Shown here: in pieces, positions 49,832 through 59,457 of the stretch
Position numbering within the stretch: the first letter of the stretch is position 1
Layout of the letters: every line of letters begins with the position of its first letter
NCBI GenBank assembly: GCA_028281665.1
Contig: JANQJK010000013.1
Span: 57,841 to 121,840 of the forward strand
Direction of reading: 5' to 3'
Source of the DNA: Hyphococcus sp.
Lineage (GTDB): Bacteria > Pseudomonadota > Alphaproteobacteria > Caulobacterales > Parvularculaceae
DNA: 64,000 nt
Translations under genes and position numbers: made by a program
The notes under the pieces: model-generated
Seen by the model: only the letters and a program-made list of their open reading frames with translations
Database searches by the model: none
What the model was told of the DNA's origin: nothing

Positions 49832-50899
49832 GGTGCGTTCCTTGTGCAGCGGCGTAGATGGTTTTCTGCCCTGCCGAAAAAAAACAGTCTAACGATTTCT
49901 GCAGTTTACTCACGGAACGGCCCGAGCCGCGGTGATCTGGCCTTTTACCAGCGCGCCCGGGCAGTACTCGCTGAAAGGCCAGCGCCGAGGCAACCAGTTT
50001 CACGTCGACATCGCAAATGCGATTGCGTCCCGAAATCCGACCTTGGCGGAGTAGCTTATGCGGACACATGTCCTGGCTGCGCCCGAGGTGTATCGGGACG
50101 GCCATATGCCGGAGCAGCTTCCGCCTGACGGCGAGCAAGCGCTTTAGGGATGGCGGGCCATAACAATGAAGAAGCACATCAACCGAAGCGTTGATGCTTG
50201 CGCGCCGGGCGACCAAAAAAGGCTGTCGGCTGATGATCGGGAATATGTCCTGCACGTCTTTGAGCATGGCGCCGTCATTCGTAGTCGCCCAGCTTTGCGA
50301 CCTTGTTGATATTGATGGTCCGCTCTTACTTAAAGAAGATCGTGCGGAGGGCCTTACCTATGATGGCGGCGTCGTCTCAGGACTAACGTCGGCGCTATGG
50401 GGATGAGTAAGGTGCGTCAACGTAGTGTTGCGCCGCCCGGTCAACGCCAGCGTCTGAGCCAGCGTCTGATTTTCTAGCGGAAACTCGCATGAGAGCTGGC
50501 CCGTTGTTGGATTGCTCCGACGACGCTCCGATTGTCACAAAGTGCATTTGTGACTGGGCTGCGCGCGTTACTTCTCAGCAGCGCGCCTTCGATTGCACCG
50601 AATGGACCGATGCGGAAACCGGCTATGTGTCCGCGCCGGGCGGCTCCGCACGGCCGGGCGAACACAATGCGTGCATTGTTCGTATTAGTAGCAACTTGCC
50701 GACGGGCACTCGCCCATAGGTTGAATAAGCAGAAAGTATCGAAGGATTTAAGGGCGTTAACCTTGAAAACGCATTGACCAGTTTACGCATTCGATGGATG
50801 ATGAATTATCCGTAAGCGAAATAAGAAAAATTCGGACTCGGGGAAAACGCAACTTGATTGGGAGCGGAATGAATTGACTTGAATTGGGGGTAGAGTGTT

Positions 50900-53800
50900 G
50901 TGGGGGAAGTTAATAAGTTGGCGCCAAACGTCTCGATCGTGCGGCGCATCGCCCGAACGATTTTTCGTGGCGAGCGGACAGCGTCTGGGAGTCCGGCAGG
51001 TATAGTAGCGGACGCTAACGATGCTGTGCTCAATGGACGATCTGTTGCATCGACGGATACGGCGTCACTAAAGTCAATAAACTCATCGGTTGCGTGCAGA
51101 GCGGCGACATCGCTCGATGACGCTGACCGTCAATTAGTGGATGTGTCCTTAGAAAAAGCGCCGCGCGATGTGACGGCCGATAGCGCGCACCGGCGAAAGC
51201 CGAGTGCGCAGCACGCATTTTCCAAAGCGCCTAAAACTCAAGCGAGCGTTTCGTCGGAGGACGCGGCGCCGCCAAAACAGAGGCTTCTTCCGCTCACCGT
51301 CGCACAGCGAGGAATATGGATCGCCGCAAAGGTCTCCGACGCCAGCGCAGTTTTCAATATTGCTGAAGCGGTTGAGATCAAAGGCGCTGTTGACCCTTCA
51401 GTTTTTATCGAGTCGCTCCGGCAGATAACCGACGAAGCTGAGACGACGCGCGTAAACATCGTTGAAGATGCGGAGGGGCCGCACCAGTTGGTTCATCCCG
51501 TCTATCAAGGCGATACGCCGTTTCTTGATTTTTCTGAACGTGCTGACCCAAGGTCCGCGGCATTCGACTGGATGAACACTGAGCTAAAGCAGCGGTCCGC
51601 CATCGACCGGGACGCGCTCTGGTTTTGCGCGTTGATCAAATTATCCGCTGAGAACTACATCTGGTATCATCGCGCGCATCATATCGTATACGACGGTTTC
51701 TCCGGCGGCCTTGTTGCGCGGCGCCTTGCAGAGATCTATGCGGCCAAGATTGCGGGGCAGGATCCGGGTCCAACGCCCTTTAAAAGCATTTCGGTGCTTC
51801 TGGAGCAGGAGGAGCATTACCGCTCCTCCAAACAAATCGAAAAAGATCGCGCCTATTGGATAGAGCGGACCGAAGGCCTTCCAGAGCCTGTATCGTTAGC
51901 ACAGGGACGATGGCCGACAGACAGCGGTCTGTTACGCAACACCGTTCAACTGAGCGAAAAAGAGACGCAAGAGGTCAAATCGCTGGCGCGCGAACTGGGC
52001 TGCACGGCGCCTCAGCTACTGATCGCGCTCGCCGTCAGTTTTATTTACCGGACCACAGGTGAGGACGATCTAATTCTGGGGTTGCCGGTGACCGCGCGAC
52101 CGAAAAAGATCAGGGTCGTTCCCGGCATGGTCGCGAACGCGGCGATCATGCGCTTCGAAATGCATGAGTGTTCGACGTTGGCCGATCTTGTGCGTCTGGT
52201 GTCCCGGGAAGTGCGACACTGTATTCGACACCAGCAATACCGCTATGAAGACTTGCGTAAGGATCTCGGGCTCACCGGCCGATATCAGCATGTGGCGCGC
52301 ACGGCGATCAACATCGAACCTTTCGATTACGATCTCCGTTTCGGCGAAGGTAAGACCGTCATTCACAATTTATCCAATTCGTCGCCCGGCGATCTTATTC
52401 TTTTCATTTACGACCGGGATGACGGGAACGGGCTCAGAATTGACCTTGATGCAAATCCCACTCTTTACACGGAAGAGGAGATGCAGCGGCATGCGGACCG
52501 GCTGCGATATCTGATAAAGTGCGTCCTGCAAAACCCCGAAATTGAGCTTGGGGACATCGACCTCCTGACGGCGGAGGAGAAAAAACTGGTGTTGGAGGAC
52601 TGGCAGGGCGTCGACAGGCCGCTGCCGGATCGTTCAGTTTCCGACCTGATTCTTGAAAATGCGAAGGCGGACCCCGACCGGATCGCCGTTGTCGCCGGGG
52701 CGACGGCCGTTACATACGCAGAGCTTGCTAGCCGTGCGCAGGGCCTGGCGAATGCATTGAAGGCGAGGGGCGTCAGGCGCGGTGACAACGTTGCCGTTGC
52801 GCTGCCGAGAGATGAGACAATCGTCGTCGGATTCCTCGGCGTCCTGCTGGCGGGCGCGGCAATCCTGCCGCTGGATTCCGACGCGCCTGAAAGCCGGCTT
52901 AATCTGATTATCGAAGACGCCGGGCCAAAGCTTCTTCTTACCGACAGCAATGTGTCGCAAGCGCTTGAGGCGAAATCCGTCAACGTGTCCAGGCTGCTGA
53001 TAGATGAAGACGTTCCGATCTCTGACGGCGTTTCGAACGCCGCGAATGATGCGCTTCCGCAGGTATCAAAGGCTGACCCGGCATATGTAATCTACACGTC
53101 AGGGTCGACCGGCCGGCCGAACGGCGTTGTTGTTTCCAACGGCAACCTTCTTAACCTCGTTGTAGCGACCAAAGAGCTTTTCAGTCTTGACGGGGAGTCG
53201 CGGCTCCTCGCCGTGGCGCCGGCGACGTTTGATCCGTTCATGATGGAAGTCTTTTCGTCGCTGTTTGCGGGCGGGCGCGTTGTCGTTCCGGCAATGAACG
53301 AAATCAGGGATCCTGTATCGGTCTCGAGATTGCTGCGCGCGGAGGGGATTACCGTACTGGCCGGCTCGACGGCGCTCTGGACCGCATTGATTGAGCGGCG
53401 CGAGGCCTATGTAAACGGTCTGACCGCGGGGGTGGGCGGCGATAAGCTTACGTCGCGTCTGGCGCGAACGCTTGGCGATCTCGGCGCCGACGTTATCAAC
53501 CTCTATGGCCCCACGGAAACAACGGTCCAGGCAAGCGCCCATCGCATTGGCGAAAGCGTCCGGGAGGCGCCGCCTATCGGCCGACCGCTTCCCAATACGC
53601 AGATCTATGTTCTCGATGGGGCGATGGCGCCGGTGCCGATCGGTATTGCCGGCGAATTATATATTGGGGGCGCCGGCGTCGCGTCAGGTTATCTCAACCG
53701 GCCGGAACTGAGCGCCGAGCGGTTCGTCCCGGATAGAATCGGTGGGGGGGAACGCCTGTTCAGGACCGGCGATCTTGCGCGATGGCGGCACGACGGAACC

Positions 53801-55219
53801 CTCGAATTTCTTGGTCGAACGGACACGCAGGTTAAAATCCGAGGCTTCCGGATTGAGTTGGGTGAGATTGAAACTGCGCTGGAACAAATTGACGGCGTTG
53901 CCGAGGCGTTGGCCATCACATGGGAAGACGAATTTCGACAGACCGAGAAGAAACTGATCGCTTACGTCACGTCCGACTCTCAACCGCCGCTTGAGGAAGT
54001 CTCGCTGCAACAAGAGTTAAGCACTCGGCTCCCCTCCTATATGACGCCGTCACGGATCATCGTGGTCGATAAATTTCCAATGACGCGCAACGGCAAGATT
54101 GACCGAAACGCGCTCCCCCCTCCATCGTCTAATGCAAAAGGAACATACGTCGCGCCGACCTCGGAGACCGAGCAGAAGCTGGTCGCCATCATTTGCGATG
54201 TCCTCGATCTTGATCGCATCGGCATTGAAGACAGCCTGTTTGAACTTGGATGCGACTCGCTGACCGCGGTACAGCTGCTGGTTGAGATTGAGACACAATT
54301 CTCAACGCAACTTTCGCTGTTTTCGCTCCTTGAGAAGCCGACGATCAGCAATCTGGCGTCGCAGATCGACAATCAAACCGAAACCGACCCGTTTGCTCCG
54401 GTCTTTTCGTTCCGCGCAGAGGCCACGGGGCTGCCACTCTTTTGTATTCACCCGCTGATCGGCGTCAGTTGGGTCTACGCAAACCTGTTGCGCTTCATCG
54501 GAACGGAAACGCCCGTCTACGGGCTGCAATCGGACGGTCTCAACGGTGATGCCGGGCTGCCAGCGTCGCTCGAAGCCATGGCGCGGACTTATGTCGAACG
54601 GATAAGAGCCATTCAGCCGACAGGGCCTTACAATCTGCTCGGCTGGTCGTTCGGCGGCCTCGTTGCTCAGGAGATGGCGGCGCAGCTTGAGGCGGCAGGT
54701 GAGACAGTCGCTACCCTGACGCTGATCGACGCTTATCCGCTAAGGCGTGGAACGATGACGTCCGGCGCCGTCAATAAACTCTGGGTCAGCGCGGCTCAGG
54801 CCTATATCGGCGTCGATAGCAATTTCGAGATCGACCCCGAGAAAACCAGCCAGCTGGAAATCGCCGAGAAGATTTTCAGTGAATTCGACATGACCTCAAT
54901 GCCAATCATGCGAAAGGCGAAACTTGACGACAAGGAGTTGCAGCGTTCCGTCCTGAAAGTCGTCGGCAACAATCTCTCGTTGATTGAAACGCACAGCCCG
55001 AAAGTTCTCGCGGCAGACATCACCGTTTATCGCGCCGCCGGCGACAAGAACGGCACCGTGAATATGATGATCGATCATGCTCCGGGCGTCTGGAAAAAAT
55101 TCACGAAAGGCGTCGTCGAAGAATATGAATTCGATGAGCATCACTACGGCATTATGTCTGTCGATCCGTTACGGGAAATTGGACAGCGGTTGGCGCGAAA
55201 GATAGCCGGAGTTGTCTAG
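50900..55219 (+). CDS. Monomodular nonribosomal peptide synthetase, C-A-T-TE
   Basis: C domain HHIVYDGFSGG; A domain VIYTSGSTGRPNGVVV, YGPTETT, FRTGDLARW, IRGFRIELGEIE, NGKIDRNALP; T domain FELGCDSLTAVQ; TE GWSFGG and C-terminal EHHYGIM. Confidence 0.95.
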   Translation: MGEVNKLAPNVSIVRRIARTIFRGERTASGSPAGIVADANDAVLNGRSVASTDTASLKSINSSVACRAATSLDDADRQLVDVSLEKAPRDVTADSAHRRKPSAQHAFSKAPKTQASVSSEDAAPPKQRLLPLTVAQRGIWIAAKVSDASAVFNIAEAVEIKGAVDPSVFIESLRQITDEAETTRVNIVEDAEGPHQLVHPVYQGDTPFLDFSERADPRSAAFDWMNTELKQRSAIDRDALWFCALIKLSAENYIWYHRAHHIVYDGFSGGLVARRLAEIYAAKIAGQDPGPTPFKSISVLLEQEEHYRSSKQIEKDRAYWIERTEGLPEPVSLAQGRWPTDSGLLRNTVQLSEKETQEVKSLARELGCTAPQLLIALAVSFIYRTTGEDDLILGLPVTARPKKIRVVPGMVANAAIMRFEMHECSTLADLVRLVSREVRHCIRHQQYRYEDLRKDLGLTGRYQHVARTAINIEPFDYDLRFGEGKTVIHNLSNSSPGDLILFIYDRDDGNGLRIDLDANPTLYTEEEMQRHADRLRYLIKCVLQNPEIELGDIDLLTAEEKKLVLEDWQGVDRPLPDRSVSDLILENAKADPDRIAVVAGATAVTYAELASRAQGLANALKARGVRRGDNVAVALPRDETIVVGFLGVLLAGAAILPLDSDAPESRLNLIIEDAGPKLLLTDSNVSQALEAKSVNVSRLLIDEDVPISDGVSNAANDALPQVSKADPAYVIYTSGSTGRPNGVVVSNGNLLNLVVATKELFSLDGESRLLAVAPATFDPFMMEVFSSLFAGGRVVVPAMNEIRDPVSVSRLLRAEGITVLAGSTALWTALIERREAYVNGLTAGVGGDKLTSRLARTLGDLGADVINLYGPTETTVQASAHRIGESVREAPPIGRPLPNTQIYVLDGAMAPVPIGIAGELYIGGAGVASGYLNRPELSAERFVPDRIGGGERLFRTGDLARWRHDGTLEFLGRTDTQVKIRGFRIELGEIETALEQIDGVAEALAITWEDEFRQTEKKLIAYVTSDSQPPLEEVSLQQELSTRLPSYMTPSRIIVVDKFPMTRNGKIDRNALPPPSSNAKGTYVAPTSETEQKLVAIICDVLDLDRIGIEDSLFELGCDSLTAVQLLVEIETQFSTQLSLFSLLEKPTISNLASQIDNQTETDPFAPVFSFRAEATGLPLFCIHPLIGVSWVYANLLRFIGTETPVYGLQSDGLNGDAGLPASLEAMARTYVERIRAIQPTGPYNLLGWSFGGLVAQEMAAQLEAAGETVATLTLIDAYPLRRGTMTSGAVNKLWVSAAQAYIGVDSNFEIDPEKTSQLEIAEKIFSEFDMTSMPIMRKAKLDDKELQRSVLKVVGNNLSLIETHSPKVLAADITVYRAAGDKNGTVNMMIDHAPGVWKKFTKGVVEEYEFDEHHYGIMSVDPLREIGQRLARKIAGVV

Positions 55220-55220
55220 G

Positions 55221-57176
55221 ATGACGCAATCGCGCCTCCCTCTGGAAGCCGACCGGAGTGTCGTGTCCCTCGCAAAGCTGACAGTCATTGCCGGCGTCAT
55301 GTGCCTGATGGCGGCGTGCTCGGGCTCGGGCGACAGCAACGCCGGCGCCGTCGCGCCCAATAACCCGCCGACCGCGAATGCCGGCGCCGACATATCCGGC
55401 GCCGAGGGCGAGATCGTCTCGCTGGACGGATCCATGAGCGCCGATCCGGATGGCGCGACGTTGAGCTACCGATGGCGGCAGACAAGTGGCGCAACAGTCG
55501 CATTGCAGAATGCAACGAGCCAGACGGCGCAGTTTCAGGCGCCGGACGTTGAGGCGGCGGCAACGCTTACCTTTGAACTCACGGTCACCGACAGCGCGGG
55601 CGCCGGGGATACCGATCAGGTAACGGTTACGGTTAATCCCGTCGCGGCGCGTGTTGAGACGAAATCCGGGTTTGTTCAGGGCATGGAACTTGCCAGCGGC
55701 GTCGCCGCCTTTCTTGGCGTGCCTTACGCCGCTCCGCCGACCGGGGAGAACCGCTGGAAGGCGCCGCTGGAGCCGACGCCATGGACGGACGTTCAGGATG
55801 CGACGTCCTTCGGCTTCGCCTGCCCTCAGATACAAAGCAATTTTGCCGTTGGCGGCGCCCTTGCTGCGGCGCTGACGCGAGAAGACTGTCTGACAATAAA
55901 TGTCTGGTCGCCGGCAACCGCGGCGAGCGCCAGCCTTCCCGTGCTGTTCTGGATCCATGGAGGCGGATTTAACACAGGGGCGAACTCGATCGTTCTGTAC
56001 GATGGCGAAGCTCTGGCCAATACCGAGAACCTCGTCGTCGTCTCCGTAAATTACCGCCTTGGTCCGCTGGGCTTTTTGTCGTTGCCGGCGCTGAATGGGG
56101 AGTCGTCGGCAAACGCGTCCGGCAATTACGGATTGATGGATCTCGTTCATGCGCTGAGATGGGTTGAGGACAATATTGCAGCGTTTGGCGGCGACCCGAA
56201 CGCGGTCACGATTTTTGGCGAGTCGGCGGGGGCGCAGGCCGTATGTATGCTGATTGTATCTCCCGACGCTGATGGTCTCATTGACCGGGCCGTCATGCAG
56301 AGCGGCAATTGTCCGGGCGATCTTCGCGAACTCAATGCATCGGGTTCAACGTTTCCGGACTCCGCAATTGACCAGGGAAACCGGGCCGCCCAGGCGCTCG
56401 GTTGCGCTGGCGCCGCTGATACACTCGCCTGTCTTCGCAATTTGTCCGCCCAGGATATCCTGAACGGGTTGAATCCGGCGGCGACGGTCGTTTTTTCAAC
56501 GGGCGAGAATTATCAGCCCATCGTTGATGGAGATGTCCTTCCGTCGCAACCGGGTGATCTCGTTGCGAGCGGCGATGCTTCTGTTTCGGCGATCATTATC
56601 GGGTCGACCCGGAATGAAATTGCGCTCTGGCGTTCGGCTTACGCATCCGATGTTGAGACCGTCGCAGAATATCAGGCGGCGCTTGAAGTGTTCGATAATG
56701 ACGCGAACGCAATTCTAGACGGGCCATCTGCAATGCTCCGTGCGGCGTATCCGGTTGCTCAGGATAGCGACGCGCTCGGCATGTATGAACGCTTATTGAC
56801 GGACTTGATATTCACCTGCGAGGTCAGACGATCGACGCGCGCCCTTTCAAATGGCGGGCTCATGGTGTTCCAGTACGAATTCGCCCGTGTCGCGCCGCTG
56901 CTTGCCGGGACCGGCGCACTCCATGGTTCCGATATTCCCTATGTGTTCGGGAACATCCCCCTCGTCGGCTACAATAATGACGACCGCATGCTGGCTGATG
57001 ACGTGACGTCATACCTGGCGTCCTTTGCGCGTATGGGCGCGCCCGCGGCGAGTGGCGCTCCGGCCTGGCCCGCATACGACACTGCAAGCGAAAACTATCT
57101 CGAGCTGAATGCGCCGATTTCCGCGGCGTCCGGTCTTCGCGAAGCACAGTGTGACTTGCTTGACCAGTTATTTTGA
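55221..57176 (+). CDS. Lipoprotein with PKD/Ig-like domain fused to type B carboxylesterase
   Basis: LMAACSGSG lipobox; PPTANAGADISGAEGEIVSLDGSMSADPDG; FLGVPYAAPPTGENRW, EDCLTINVW, FGESAGAQ. Confidence 0.88.
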   Translation: MTQSRLPLEADRSVVSLAKLTVIAGVMCLMAACSGSGDSNAGAVAPNNPPTANAGADISGAEGEIVSLDGSMSADPDGATLSYRWRQTSGATVALQNATSQTAQFQAPDVEAAATLTFELTVTDSAGAGDTDQVTVTVNPVAARVETKSGFVQGMELASGVAAFLGVPYAAPPTGENRWKAPLEPTPWTDVQDATSFGFACPQIQSNFAVGGALAAALTREDCLTINVWSPATAASASLPVLFWIHGGGFNTGANSIVLYDGEALANTENLVVVSVNYRLGPLGFLSLPALNGESSANASGNYGLMDLVHALRWVEDNIAAFGGDPNAVTIFGESAGAQAVCMLIVSPDADGLIDRAVMQSGNCPGDLRELNASGSTFPDSAIDQGNRAAQALGCAGAADTLACLRNLSAQDILNGLNPAATVVFSTGENYQPIVDGDVLPSQPGDLVASGDASVSAIIIGSTRNEIALWRSAYASDVETVAEYQAALEVFDNDANAILDGPSAMLRAAYPVAQDSDALGMYERLLTDLIFTCEVRRSTRALSNGGLMVFQYEFARVAPLLAGTGALHGSDIPYVFGNIPLVGYNNDDRMLADDVTSYLASFARMGAPAASGAPAWPAYDTASENYLELNAPISAASGLREAQCDLLDQLF

Positions 57177-57187
57177 GGGCGGGGGAA

Positions 57188-58042
57188 ATGGAAGACTTTG
57201 TTGTGTTGGAGCGGATTTCGCAAAAAGAGGAAACGCGTGCGGACGCATCTGCGTTATTCAAAGCTTCGGACAATACCTGGTCTGCCTTCTGGGACCACTG
57301 GCGTGAAGGCGTTTCCGCGTGCGTCCCAGTAATCCATCCGGAATATCTGAAAGGCTTTGACAAACTCGAATTCAGCGACAGTCGCTTTCCTACGATCGAA
57401 CACATAGAGTCGAAGTTGGAGGAGATCGGTTGGTCCTTGATCCTTGTCGATGGAGTTGTCGAGGACGCTCTGTTTTGTAAGTGCGTTCATAACAAAGTGT
57501 TCCCGATTTCCATGCGGGTTCGATCATATGAACAGATTCTTCATGCACCCGAGCCCGACGCCATTCACGATATATTCGGCCATATCCCATGGTTGTTCTG
57601 GCCTGAGTATCGACGGTGCCTCGCGTTGATCGCGTCTTCTGCGGTAAGCGCGCAGGAGGGGCGCGCTTCAGATAAAATTACGACAGTGCGTCAGCTTCGA
57701 TGGAGCCGCATATTCTTGTGGACCATCGAATTTGGACTGATCGGTTCGAGAGATGATCCCAAAATCATCGGCGCCGCGATTATGTCCTCGCCACGGGAGA
57801 TGGAAAGGATTATGAAGGGAGTTCCGGCCATTCGGCCGCTTGATCTGTCGGCCTATTCTGTCGACATTCTTTATAGCGACCCGCAACCGTTCCTTTATCA
57901 GGCGGCGGATCTCGACGATGTCGGCGTGCTGCTGGAAGACCTCGATGGGGGCAATAGGAAACCGTTGCTTGCGATGATGGCGAGCGCCGTTTCCTCGTGG
58001 CGAAACCACGCGCGCGCGAAGAGTCGTCCCTCAACCGGTTGA
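57188..58042 (+). CDS. Biopterin-dependent aromatic amino acid hydroxylase family (phenylalanine hydroxylase-like)
   Basis: PDAIHDIFGHIPWL (His/His ligand motif) and WTIEFGLI (Glu ligand) followed by GAAIMSSPREME. Confidence 0.85.
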   Translation: MEDFVVLERISQKEETRADASALFKASDNTWSAFWDHWREGVSACVPVIHPEYLKGFDKLEFSDSRFPTIEHIESKLEEIGWSLILVDGVVEDALFCKCVHNKVFPISMRVRSYEQILHAPEPDAIHDIFGHIPWLFWPEYRRCLALIASSAVSAQEGRASDKITTVRQLRWSRIFLWTIEFGLIGSRDDPKIIGAAIMSSPREMERIMKGVPAIRPLDLSAYSVDILYSDPQPFLYQAADLDDVGVLLEDLDGGNRKPLLAMMASAVSSWRNHARAKSRPSTG

Positions 58043-58104
58043 TCAGTATAATGGACGCTGGCGAGGCATCGATCGGCCGGCGCAGCCAACCCCAATACTT
58101 GTTT

Positions 58105-59265
58105 TCATGGTTCTTTTGACGAAGCGATATCGCTAGGGATTCTCCGTCCGTTCAGGAACGCGCCGATCACTGAATTTCGTACAAACAGCCGGTAGGTTAG
58201 AAGGCCCAGCGCTGTTGTTGCGATGACCGTGAAAGCAAACTTTGCCCAGGCGAAACCCTGTTCCTCGGCAAGCAGCGTCTGAAAAAAGACGACGACCGGC
58301 AGATGGATGAGATAGAGCCAGAAGGATGCGTCCGCGACATACCGAACCTTGCGGTTCTCAATGTTCAGGTACTGCCGACCGAAGGAGAGGGCGAGATATA
58401 CAAGCAGCGATGTTGCGCAGGCGCCCGCGAGGCTGAGCAGCAGCCGCTCGGACGGCGCCGGCTCCAATGGCGGAAAAGTAAACTCGGGCAAATTAAAATA
58501 ATAGAACGCAAATACCGCGGTCGCGAGTGCGGCGATTTTCGTGCGGTGCGCGTCAATCCTGCCTAGCGCGCGTTCGTTGCCGAATAAGAGCCATCCAAGA
58601 CCAAAAAATACGCCAAAATACCCGAAGGGCCACAACATCGGTGCGAGGCGGTCCGGTGAAGGGACAGGATGTCCGGCCTGATAAAGCGCCGGTGCAATAA
58701 TGATAGGCGTAATGACGAACAACCATCCGCCAACCGCCAGTTTATCCAAGCGTCGTTCGAGAGCGGGCGAGCGGTAACGGTGAAGAAGGGCCGCGAAACC
58801 GCCAAAAAACAAAAGATAGTAGAGAAACCACAGATGCAGCGTTCCAATGTCGCCCGCGTTGCCTGAGTTATTGTCGGCTTGTTCCAATAGATATTGGAGA
58901 AGCGGCGGCGTTTCGTCGAGGTAGCTGATCGCAAAGAGCAAGACGCCAAAAGAGAGTACCGCCAGGATCGGCCAGAACGCGATGAACGGCAGAAAAATTC
59001 GGGAGAATCGGTTTTTCAGAAATTGGCTCGTGCCGCGCTTTTCGATTAATAGCCTTGAAAAGTATCCGGAGACAAAGAAAAAGAGCGGCATGCGGAATGA
59101 GTGCAGGAATATAGCGACAAAGTTCAGCAACCCGGATGAGCTTTGATCGCGCACGAACCAGAAATCCTGGATCGGTGCGGCATAGGCGAGGGCCCCATGA
59201 AACACAATTCCAAGCAGCATCGCGCCTCCGCGCAAATGATCCATATAGTGCAGTCGTTTTTCCAT
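58105..59265 (-). CDS. Acyltransferase family (acyltransferase-3/OpgC-like) integral membrane protein
   Basis: MDHLRGGAMLLGIVFHGAL; HSFRMPLFFFVSGYFSRLL; multiple TM segments. Confidence 0.85.
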   Translation of the reverse strand: MEKRLHYMDHLRGGAMLLGIVFHGALAYAAPIQDFWFVRDQSSSGLLNFVAIFLHSFRMPLFFFVSGYFSRLLIEKRGTSQFLKNRFSRIFLPFIAFWPILAVLSFGVLLFAISYLDETPPLLQYLLEQADNNSGNAGDIGTLHLWFLYYLLFFGGFAALLHRYRSPALERRLDKLAVGGWLFVITPIIIAPALYQAGHPVPSPDRLAPMLWPFGYFGVFFGLGWLLFGNERALGRIDAHRTKIAALATAVFAFYYFNLPEFTFPPLEPAPSERLLLSLAGACATSLLVYLALSFGRQYLNIENRKVRYVADASFWLYLIHLPVVVFFQTLLAEEQGFAWAKFAFTVIATTALGLLTYRLFVRNSVIGAFLNGRRIPSDIASSKEP

Positions 59266-59457
59266 CAGTTTCCAAGACCGCCTGCTAGCGTATGATCACT
59301 TGTTGCTGTGGCGCGCCACAGCGTTTGGCTGAAACCAAAGGCCGGGGCGCGATGTTGTTAAAACGCCTTGCACGAGAAATGCCGTTTCTGTACGTGCGGG
59401 GTCTTGCATCACGGGTTTCACTCAGCTTTGCTCGTCGAGCGATTTGGCCACGACCAC

